A stretch of 12,170 nucleotides of DNA from Victivallales bacterium (GTDB lineage: Bacteria > Verrucomicrobiota > Lentisphaeria > Oligosphaerales > Lenti-02): contig JABGQJ010000179.1 in NCBI GenBank assembly GCA_018648945.1, positions 1 through 12,170 of the forward strand, written 5' to 3'. The position numbers were made by a program, and so were the translations under genes. Positions 6,736-12,170 of the stretch are shown one piece after another; position 1 is the first letter of the stretch, and every line of letters starts with the position of its first letter. Below the pieces are notes generated by a model. The model ran no database searches, had not been told where the DNA came from, and worked only from the letters and a program-made list of their open reading frames with translations.

Positions 6736-8166
6736 ATGAAACGAATTCTTCCCGCCACTCTCCTGGTTTTTGGTTCGGCCGTCGGGGCCATGGTTCTGCG
6801 GACCTGGACACTGCTTGGGCCTGCTCATGCCGTGTCGCCGCGGCTGGCGTCGCAGGTCGCAGTGGTCGCGCCGGTTATAGATCCGGGCGAGCACTGCAAC
6901 CGCGTGCTGGTGGAGACGGTGCGCTTGGGGCCGGAACCGCCGCTGGACCCCGAGCCGTTGGTGGGGACATGGCCCGCGTTCCGCGGCGGCAGACGCGACA
7001 ATGTGTCCCATGATGGGGTTGCTCTGGCCGACGCATGGCCAGCGGCCGGCCCCCCCCGACTCTGGCAGATCGAGCTGGGGGACGGCCACGCAGGAGCCGC
7101 TGTCTATGGCGGTCGCGTCTATGTGCTGGACTACGACGAAGAGAAGCACCGCGATGCCTTGCGCTGTTTCTCGTTGGTGAGCGGGCAAGAGATCTGGCGG
7201 AGTTCCTACCCCGTGGAGGTCAAGCGCAACCATGGCATGTCGCGGACCGTTCCGGCAGTGAATGAGAAGTACGTGGTGACGATCGGTCCCAAGTGCCAGG
7301 TGATGTGCGTAGAGCGCCAGACAGGGGAGTTCTTGTGGGGCATGGATTTGGTGCGCGAATACGGCGCGACGGCTCCGCTCTGGTACACCGCGCAGTGCCC
7401 GCTGCTGGCTGGCGATGTCGTCGTTCTGGCACCCGCTGGCAAGGATCTGCTGCTTGGGGTGGATTGTGCGAGCGGGGAAATCCGCTGGCGGACGCCCAAT
7501 CCCGACCGCTGGCAGATGTCTCATGCGTCGGTCATGCCCATGGAGATCGCTGGTGTCTCCACCTACGTCTACGCGGCCCTGGGGGGAGTGGTCTGCGTGC
7601 TTGCGACTGGCGATGGGGTGGGGCAAGTGGTCTGGGAGACTACCGCCTGGGACAAACGTATCGTGGCTCCGTGTCCGGTGCAGATCGATCCTGGCCGCCT
7701 CTTCGTGACCTCCGGACATGGGGCTGGCAGTGCCATTCTGGAGCTGGCAGCGGACGGTCGGTCGGTCGCGGCTGTTCGCCCGGTGGAGAAGACGGTTCTT
7801 GCTTGCGAACAGCAAACGCCGGTGCTGGTCGAGGGATGTCTCTTCGGTGTTCTCCCGAAGGATGCGGGGCAGTACCGCGAGCAGTTCGCCTGCTGGCATC
7901 CCGATGTTGGCGTGGCGTGGCGCAGCGGCCCTGAGCGACGCTTCGGCTTGGGACCTTGGGTGGTTGGTGACGGCAAGATCTATGCGTTGGATGATCGGGG
8001 AACCCTAACCATGCTCCGGGCCTCGACCTCCCGTTACGAGGAACTTGGGCGGGTCAGGATTCTCAATGGCCGCGATGCCTGGGGCCCGTTGGCCCTGGCT
8101 GGCAGGCGCTTGATCCTGCGGGACTCGACCCGCATGGTCTGTCTGGATGTGGGTACTCAACCGTAA
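6736..8166 (+). CDS. PQQ-like beta-propeller protein, membrane-anchored or exported
   Basis: This 476-residue protein starts with a basic residue pair and a hydrophobic stretch (residues 5-21) followed by GPAHA32-V, so it is either exported by signal peptidase or kept as an anchor. A TWPAFRGGRRDNVS segment (79-91) is the typical entry of planctomycete-style PQQ-like repeat proteins. Blades then follow, with motifs such as VYGGRVYVLDYD, LVSGQEIWRSSYPV, RQTGEFLWGMDL, CASGEIRWRTP, GDGVGQVVWETT, GDGKIYALDD and RLILRDSTRMVCLDV. Such propellers resemble BamB and quinoprotein dehydrogenases, but PQQ binding is not shown by the fold alone and no enzyme active site is evident. It is first in a tight three-gene operon with the NHL and Tat-Cys genes (9-nt gap), so a shared envelope task is likely. 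I preferred ATG 6736 (MKRIL) to the upstream ATG 6721. A run of eight C lies at 7050-7057. Confidence 0.93.
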   Translation: MKRILPATLLVFGSAVGAMVLRTWTLLGPAHAVSPRLASQVAVVAPVIDPGEHCNRVLVETVRLGPEPPLDPEPLVGTWPAFRGGRRDNVSHDGVALADAWPAAGPPRLWQIELGDGHAGAAVYGGRVYVLDYDEEKHRDALRCFSLVSGQEIWRSSYPVEVKRNHGMSRTVPAVNEKYVVTIGPKCQVMCVERQTGEFLWGMDLVREYGATAPLWYTAQCPLLAGDVVVLAPAGKDLLLGVDCASGEIRWRTPNPDRWQMSHASVMPMEIAGVSTYVYAALGGVVCVLATGDGVGQVVWETTAWDKRIVAPCPVQIDPGRLFVTSGHGAGSAILELAADGRSVAAVRPVEKTVLACEQQTPVLVEGCLFGVLPKDAGQYREQFACWHPDVGVAWRSGPERRFGLGPWVVGDGKIYALDDRGTLTMLRASTSRYEELGRVRILNGRDAWGPLALAGRRLILRDSTRMVCLDVGTQP

Positions 8167-8175
8167 GGATGCACG

Positions 8176-9153
8176 ATGAAGCCGAAAGGTCCTAGAGACT
8201 CCCGCGCTGATATTCTGATTCTGGTGCTGTTGGTTGCGCTGCTGTTTGGGGGGGCGGCGCTGGTGCACTGGCGCCCGCGATCAAGCACCTCCGAAGGCGA
8301 GCATATCGTCCACCCCCGTCGCGTGGCACCGGAACAGGTGAAGTACCGGGAACTGCCGCCCATCAATCTGGACGCGAAGCGGGTGCGTGGGCTGGCAGTC
8401 GGCCCGGATGACCGGATCTATGTGCTGGCCCGCTTCCGTGTTCTCGTATACGAGCCGAACGGGGATTTCGTGCGCGAATACGGGGATCTGGACAGAGCGC
8501 CCCATTGCGCTGCCTTTGGGCCCGATGGACGTCTCTATCTGGGGTTGGGGCGGTGTCTCGGGGTTTTGGACCTGGCGACGGGCAAAGTGACTGAATGGCG
8601 GGATCTGGGGAAGCGGGCCTTGGTCGGCTCCATCGCGGTGGGCGAACGCACCGTGATGGCTGGTGACTCGGGGACCCGGGCGGTCTGGGTCTTCGATCTG
8701 GCGGGCAACGAGCTGGCGCGCATCACCAATGAGGGGGCTCCCGAGGGCGAAGGCGATGCCCCGAGCGTGCATTTTGATGTCACACGTGCTCTGGACGACA
8801 CCTTCTGGGTCACGGATGGTGGCAGGCACGCGGTGGTGCACTACTCCACCACCGGTCAGATGCTCGGGCGTTTCGGCAAGCGTGGGGAGGCAATCGAGGA
8901 ATTCGGCGGTTGCTGCAATCCCGCTCATCTGGCCACGTTCCCCGATGGCCGCCTGCTGGTGGTCGAGAAGAAGCCCGACCTCGTGAAGGTTCTCCATCCC
9001 GACGGCGAGCTGGACTGCGTGGTCGCGCCGCCCAAGGCATTCATCCTCAAGACCTTTCTGGCTGATGCGGCGACGGACTCGAAGGGTCGCGCGCTGGTCC
9101 TTGATCCGAAGCAGATGCAGGTCCGCATCTTCGTGGCGAAGGGGGGGGGATGA
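8176..9153 (+). CDS. NHL-repeat beta-propeller protein with N-terminal membrane anchor
   Basis: This 325-residue protein has one membrane helix (residues 12-32, ILILVLLVALLFGGAALV) without an evident cleavage site, so it is probably an inner-membrane protein with the propeller outside. NHL-like blades are seen as GLAVGPDDRIYVLARFRVLV, YEPNGDFVREYG, CAAFGPDGRLYLGLGR, DDTFWVTDGGRHAVVHY, GQMLGRFGKRGE, and HLATFPDGRLLVVEKK with VKVLHPDGEL. The segment EFGGCCNPAHLATFPDG (242-258) with vicinal cysteines is, from memory, a hallmark of one subfamily in which GCCNP is followed by a conserved EK and a VKV strand. That subfamily often neighbours small Tat-signal Cys proteins. AAGGATG precedes the ATG. 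Its end overlaps the Tat-Cys gene by ATGA (9150-9153) and runs through nine G (9141-9149), encoding the GGG tail. Its exact role is unknown. Confidence 0.93.
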   Translation: MKPKGPRDSRADILILVLLVALLFGGAALVHWRPRSSTSEGEHIVHPRRVAPEQVKYRELPPINLDAKRVRGLAVGPDDRIYVLARFRVLVYEPNGDFVREYGDLDRAPHCAAFGPDGRLYLGLGRCLGVLDLATGKVTEWRDLGKRALVGSIAVGERTVMAGDSGTRAVWVFDLAGNELARITNEGAPEGEGDAPSVHFDVTRALDDTFWVTDGGRHAVVHYSTTGQMLGRFGKRGEAIEEFGGCCNPAHLATFPDGRLLVVEKKPDLVKVLHPDGELDCVVAPPKAFILKTFLADAATDSKGRALVLDPKQMQVRIFVAKGGG

Positions 9154-9338
9154 GGAAGGCGACGCGAAGGGATTTCATCCGCGGCCTGGCCCGCGGCGGG
9201 GCATTTGCGCTGCTGGCTGGCAGCATCCTGCACGTTGCGGGCCGCAGTGGCAGGCAACGTCGCTGCGCCAGTTGTTCTCGCAGCCCGTGCCAAGGGCGTG
9301 ACTGCCGCTTCCGGGACGCCGACGCGGCGTCGGAGTGA
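9150..9338 (+). CDS. Small Tat-signal protein with four-cysteine motif
   Basis: This 62-residue protein is mostly a twin-arginine export signal: T5-R6-R7-D-F-I, then a hydrophobic segment GAFALLAGSILHVAG (18-31). It is followed by a basic, cysteine-rich tail with C39-x2-C42-x4-C47-x4-C52. Tat export of so small a protein suggests that a cofactor, perhaps an Fe-S cluster or another metal, is inserted in the cytoplasm before export, and four cysteines would suffice as ligands. This is inference. The helix has no clear signal-peptidase site, so it may stay anchored with the tail outside. The ATG overlaps the NHL stop (ATGA) and AAGGGG lies just upstream, so translation is coupled. It is the last gene of the PQQ/NHL operon and faces the feo operon. 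Short length and Arg-rich composition leave some doubt, but the Tat motif and overlap make a real gene likely. Confidence 0.8.
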   Translation: MRKATRRDFIRGLARGGAFALLAGSILHVAGRSGRQRRCASCSRSPCQGRDCRFRDADAASE

Positions 9339-9341
9339 TCG

Positions 9342-9376
9342 TGGCAAGCCCCTGGTTCCATCGGGGGCTGTTGCCA
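9342..9376. terminator. Hairpin between convergent operons, possible two-way terminator
   Basis: TGGCAA (9342-9347) pairs with TTGCCA (9371-9376), and GCCCC (9348-9352) pairs with GGGGC inside 9363-9368, with a 2-nt bulge and a loop of about ten bases. It lies between the stop of the Tat-Cys gene and the end of the Cys-rich feo gene. No T-tract follows on either strand, so intrinsic termination is not certain. Confidence 0.45.
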
Positions 9377-9415
9377 GCGCTCAGCCTCCGTCGGGCCCGC
9401 AGCCCCTGGTCGGGA

Positions 9416-9640
9416 TCAATCGGGCTGGTGCTGGTCGGGCTCGCCCTGCTGGTCGGTTGAGGGGCAGCTGTCCCGCTGACTACAGCCCATGCACGGGGCA
9501 TTCGTCTTGCCCTTGGGGGTTCCTCCGGAACAGAACGCGCAGCCATCGCTGTCCTGACCACGCAGGATGCGCACGATCTTGCGTGCCGCGTAGAGCAGGC
9601 AGAACCCCACGATGATCGCGACCAGGATCTGTTGGTACAT
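9416..9640 (-). CDS. FeoB-associated Cys-rich membrane protein
   Basis: This 74-residue protein has one N-terminal membrane helix (residues 5-19, ILVAIIVGFCLLYAA) followed by a basic patch (RKIVRILRG) and a cysteine-rich tail: C34-x2-C37, C50-x2-C53 and C59. Position, length and layout match the FeoB-associated Cys-rich membrane protein family, which is found next to feoB in many bacteria and is thought, without firm proof, to help FeoB-mediated ferrous iron uptake. The basic residues after the helix put the cysteine tail in the cytoplasm by the positive-inside rule. It starts 16 nt after the feoB stop with GGGAAGG about 7 nt before ATG, and is the last gene of feoA-feoB-this operon. The C-terminus is polar and acidic (EPDQHQPD). 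C14 lies inside the helix, which is unusual. Confidence 0.87.
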   Translation of the reverse strand: MYQQILVAIIVGFCLLYAARKIVRILRGQDSDGCAFCSGGTPKGKTNAPCMGCSQRDSCPSTDQQGEPDQHQPD

Positions 9641-9656
9641 GTCTGGACCTTCCCTG

Positions 9657-11882
9657 TCAGCAACCGATACCGAGAGCCGATCCCACTTGGTATACCATGA
9701 CCGACACGACGAGCGCGATGGTGGTGCTGTAGATCACGGAGAACGTGGCCCACTTCCATGATCCGCTCTCTCGCCAGATGGCGGCCACAGTCACCAGGCA
9801 TGGCGCGTAGAGCATCACAAAGACAATGAGTGCGAATGCGCGCAAGGGGTTCCATTTCTTGTCTTCTCGGAGAGCCACGACCAGCGGCATATCCCCGGCC
9901 ACATCTTCCTCCGCTTCCACCTCCCCGAGACTGTAGGCCATCCCCATGGTGCTGATGATGACCTCCTTGGCGGCGAAGCCCCCGAGCAGGGCGATGTTCT
10001 CTCGCCAGCCCAATCCCGCCAGTTGGGAGAGGGGTTCCAGGCCGCGGCCGAAGCGACCGGCGAAGGAATGCTCGATCTGGCTCTGCTGCTGCTTGTCCGC
10101 GAGGGTGTGGAGTTCCCGCTCGATGGATTGCGCCTGCTTGGGGGCAGCCGTTTCCATCGACGTCCTCAGTTCTCCTCGCTGGTGCTCGAACTCCGCCGTG
10201 TCCTGGCGAGGGAAGAACATGAGCGCCCAAAGAACGATGCTCACGGCAAGGATGACCGTGCCCGCCTTCTTCAGGTACATCCAGCTCCGCTCTATGGAGA
10301 TCATGAGGACATTCCGGAGGGTCGGCACATGGTAGGGGGGCAGCTCCATGACAAAGGGAGTCTGCTCTCCCCGGATCACGAAGCGACGAAGGATGAGGGC
10401 CGCGAGGAGGGCGAAGACCCAGGAGAGAGCGGCGAGGAACCAGAGCATCTCTCCCCGGTAGTTTCCGAAGAACGCGGCGATAAGGACGGCGAAGACAGGC
10501 ATTTTCGCCCCGCAGTTCATGAAGGGGACCACGAGCATGGTCACCAGGCGGTCCTTCTCTTCGCGCAATGTGCGCGTGGCCATGACTCCGGGCACGGCGC
10601 AGCCGCCGGCGATGCCGCCGGACACGATCATGGCGAGGATGCTCTTGCCTTGCAGACCGAAGGCGCGAAGCACCCGGTCCAGCACGAATGCAATGCGGGC
10701 GATGTAGCCGGAGTCCTCGATGACGCCCAGCATCAGGAACATGACGAAGATCAGCGGCACGAAGCCCATGACGCCACCCACGCCGGCGATGGCCCCATCA
10801 AGGACCATGGATTTCAGCGGCCCTTCCGCCATGCCACTCACCAGGGTCGGGAGCCAATCGTCGAAGATCCAGGCACTGACCCCCACCGGGCTGCGCCACC
10901 CCCCGATCCAGGGAATCCAGTTGAGGCCGTCGGCCAGGAAGAAGGTGACCTTGAAGCTCACAAACACGATCAGGGCCACGAAGAAGAAGCCCAGGCCGCG
11001 GTGGCAGACGATGGTGTCGATGGCATCGGTGAGGCTGCGCCCCTGGTCATGCACCTCGACGCAGTCGCGGACCACGCCGGCAGCATGTCCGTAGCGGTGT
11101 TCCGCGACGAAGACCGCGGGGTCCTCGTTCTGCCGCTTCCGCACATGGTCCGCAAGTCGGTCGGCCAAAGCCAGGATGCCGGTGGGGGCCGCGGCCTCCC
11201 GCAGGACCCGGTCTCGGCTGCGTTCGTCATGCTCCAGGAGCTTGACTGCGAGCCAGCGGCTAGGGAACCGATTCCCGAGGGCTTGGTCTTCCCGGAGCGC
11301 CTTGGCGAGTTCGCTGACCGCTGGTTCCAGTTCCGGACCGTAGGTGGGGTTCGTCGGCTTGGTCCTGGTACCACCAAGAAGGAGGTCTTCAAGAACCGAG
11401 AGCAGCTCCCGTTTGCCTTGGCCGCGATTGCCGACGGTGATGACCACCGGTACGCCGAGTAGCCGGGAGAGCTCGGCAGTGTCGATGCGGATGCCGCGGT
11501 GCTCGGCAATGTCGTGCATGTTCAGCGCAACCACCAACTGGGCTCCCATCTCGGCCAGCTGGAGGGTGAGGTAGAGATTCCGTTCCAGGTTCGAGGCATC
11601 GACAACGCTCACGACCACGTCCGGTCTGTCGTTGATGATGAAGTCCCGTGCGACCACCTCTTCCTGGGAGTAGGCGGTTAGGGAATACGTTCCTGGCAGA
11701 TCCACGATCTCCAGCCGACAGCGTTCGCCCGTGGCCAAGCCAGTCTTCTTCTCGACGGTCACCCCGGGGTAATTGCCGACGGTCTGGTTCGCACCCGTGA
11801 GCATATTGAACAGGGTCGTCTTGCCAGCATTGGGGTTGCCGGCCACGGCGACCGTGAAGGTCGGCTGGGGTTCTTCGGTCAT
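9657..11882 (-). CDS. feoB: Ferrous iron transporter FeoB
   Basis: This 741-residue protein is the inner-membrane Fe(II) uptake permease with a cytoplasmic G-protein domain. G-motifs: G1 GNPNAGKTT (15-23), G2 threonine in GVTVE (near 42), G3 DLPGTYS (61-67) and G4 NMHD (121-124). The G5 region reads TVGNRGQGKREL, without the usual serine-alanine pair. A helical linker leads to membrane segments from about residue 297. The first gate holds EDSGYIARIAF and GGCAVPGVMATRTL, where classical FeoB has GCNVP, and then PFMNCGAKMPVF. The second part has GWRENIALLGGFAAKEVIISTMG and LYAPCLVTVAAIWRESGSWKWA. A charged helical insertion (about 560-603) separates the gates. The start overlaps the feoA stop (ATGA, 11879-11882), so the two are translationally coupled. 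Length and domain order are complete. The variant residues suggest a FeoB subgroup and not loss of function. Confidence 0.98.
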   Translation of the reverse strand: MTEEPQPTFTVAVAGNPNAGKTTLFNMLTGANQTVGNYPGVTVEKKTGLATGERCRLEIVDLPGTYSLTAYSQEEVVARDFIINDRPDVVVSVVDASNLERNLYLTLQLAEMGAQLVVALNMHDIAEHRGIRIDTAELSRLLGVPVVITVGNRGQGKRELLSVLEDLLLGGTRTKPTNPTYGPELEPAVSELAKALREDQALGNRFPSRWLAVKLLEHDERSRDRVLREAAAPTGILALADRLADHVRKRQNEDPAVFVAEHRYGHAAGVVRDCVEVHDQGRSLTDAIDTIVCHRGLGFFFVALIVFVSFKVTFFLADGLNWIPWIGGWRSPVGVSAWIFDDWLPTLVSGMAEGPLKSMVLDGAIAGVGGVMGFVPLIFVMFLMLGVIEDSGYIARIAFVLDRVLRAFGLQGKSILAMIVSGGIAGGCAVPGVMATRTLREEKDRLVTMLVVPFMNCGAKMPVFAVLIAAFFGNYRGEMLWFLAALSWVFALLAALILRRFVIRGEQTPFVMELPPYHVPTLRNVLMISIERSWMYLKKAGTVILAVSIVLWALMFFPRQDTAEFEHQRGELRTSMETAAPKQAQSIERELHTLADKQQQSQIEHSFAGRFGRGLEPLSQLAGLGWRENIALLGGFAAKEVIISTMGMAYSLGEVEAEEDVAGDMPLVVALREDKKWNPLRAFALIVFVMLYAPCLVTVAAIWRESGSWKWATFSVIYSTTIALVVSVMVYQVGSALGIGC

Positions 11883-12109
11883 TCGTCGATCTCGATGAAG
11901 GCGGCTTCGGTCTTGCGGATGGCCAGATGGCAGCCTTTCACCGCGACCTCCACAGGATCACCCAAGGGTGCCTTGCGCTCCACCAGGAGTTCGCAGCCCC
12001 GCGTGATGCCCATGTCCAGCAGGCGTTGCCGAATCGGGCCGCCACCTGGCAGGACGCGATGGATTCGGACTCTGTCACCGGGTTCGGCGTCGGTAAGGGT
12101 ACGGGCCAT
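11879..12109 (-). CDS. feoA: Ferrous iron transport accessory protein FeoA
   Basis: This 76-residue cytoplasmic SH3-like protein is needed with FeoB for Fe(II) uptake and is believed to interact with its G domain. Typical family segments are LTDAEPGDRVRIHRV at the start, RQRLLDMGITRGCELLVE in the middle, and APLGDPVEVAVKGCHLAIRKTEAAFIEI at the end. The start at ATG 12109 is preferred because AAGAGAG lies 7 nt upstream and the protein then begins as usual for FeoA. The frame stays open to a GTG at 12142, adding eleven residues that do not look like FeoA. It is first of the feoA-feoB-Cys-rich operon and overlaps feoB by four bases. The upstream 60 bp show no clear Fur box, so iron control cannot be confirmed here, and the promoter may lie beyond the right edge. 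Confidence 0.96.
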   Translation of the reverse strand: MARTLTDAEPGDRVRIHRVLPGGGPIRQRLLDMGITRGCELLVERKAPLGDPVEVAVKGCHLAIRKTEAAFIEIDE

Positions 12110-12116
12110 GCATACA

Positions 12117-12123
12117 CTCTCTT
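12117..12123 (-). promoter_or_regulatory. Ribosome binding site of feoA
   Basis: AAGAGAG on the minus strand, 7 nt before ATG 12109, supports the shorter FeoA and argues against the GTG at 12142. Confidence 0.55.
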
Positions 12124-12170
12124 GGTCAGTTCTCATCGTCACGGGGTGGGAGGGGGGGACTCACCTGGAC

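Noticed and set aside
6526..7899. Minus-strand open frame opposite the PQQ-like gene
   Set aside because: The sense strand encodes a well-formed propeller; the antisense product looks like random His/Arg/Pro-rich sequence.
10023..11462. Long plus-strand open frame opposite feoB
   Set aside because: It is antisense to an unmistakable feoB, with composition dominated by His, Asp, Glu and Gly and no recognisable motif.
12110..12170. Possible Fur box or upstream gene end before feoA
   Set aside because: No match to the AT-rich Fur palindrome is visible, and the G-rich 60 bp are too short to assign a gene.

Overview
The window is GC-rich and carries eleven protein-coding genes in compact transcription units. 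The genes suggest a Gram-negative, PVC-like or related candidate-phylum bacterium (Planctomycetota, Lentisphaerota or Hydrogenedentota style). The clues are an outer-membrane FadL-type barrel, a formylglycine sulfatase, PQQ-like and NHL beta-propellers, a Tat-signal small protein, and short-period tandem repeats in the intergenic DNA. The phylum is an inference; no rRNA or other marker gene is present.

Layout from left to right. An 8-bp tandem repeat (5-81) ends just beyond the stop of a cytoplasmic-type sulfatase (minus, 88-1638). Divergent from it is a squalene-cyclase-like alpha/alpha-toroid protein (plus, 1821-2855). Next is a minus-strand pair: a DUF1576-type membrane protein with an obvious internal duplication (3323-4591, probably starting at CTG 4621), translationally coupled by an ATGA overlap to a 127-residue protein I do not recognise (2943-3326). 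A roughly 0.7-kb stretch without a convincing gene (4622-5347) holds a 7-bp repeat tract, a 9-bp repeat and an AT-rich island. It precedes a FadL/OmpP1-family outer-membrane protein (plus, 5348-6529).

The right half has two operons that face each other. On the plus strand, a PQQ-like propeller (6736-8166), an NHL propeller (8176-9153) and a 62-residue Tat-signal four-cysteine protein (9150-9338) are packed with a 9-nt gap and a 4-nt overlap. This looks like an envelope-located module of unknown function. On the minus strand is a ferrous-iron uptake operon, feoA (11879-12109), feoB (9657-11882) and a FeoB-associated Cys-rich membrane peptide (9416-9640), again with tight coupling. A hairpin (9342-9376) separates the two convergent units.

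The parts most worth following are the PQQ/NHL/Tat-Cys operon, the DUF1576 plus small-protein pair, the variant gate and G5 motifs of FeoB, the long G/C homopolymers inside the FadL, PQQ and NHL genes, and the three unrelated short-period repeats (8, 7 and 9 bp) in non-coding DNA. No tRNA, rRNA, CRISPR array, transposase or phage gene was seen.
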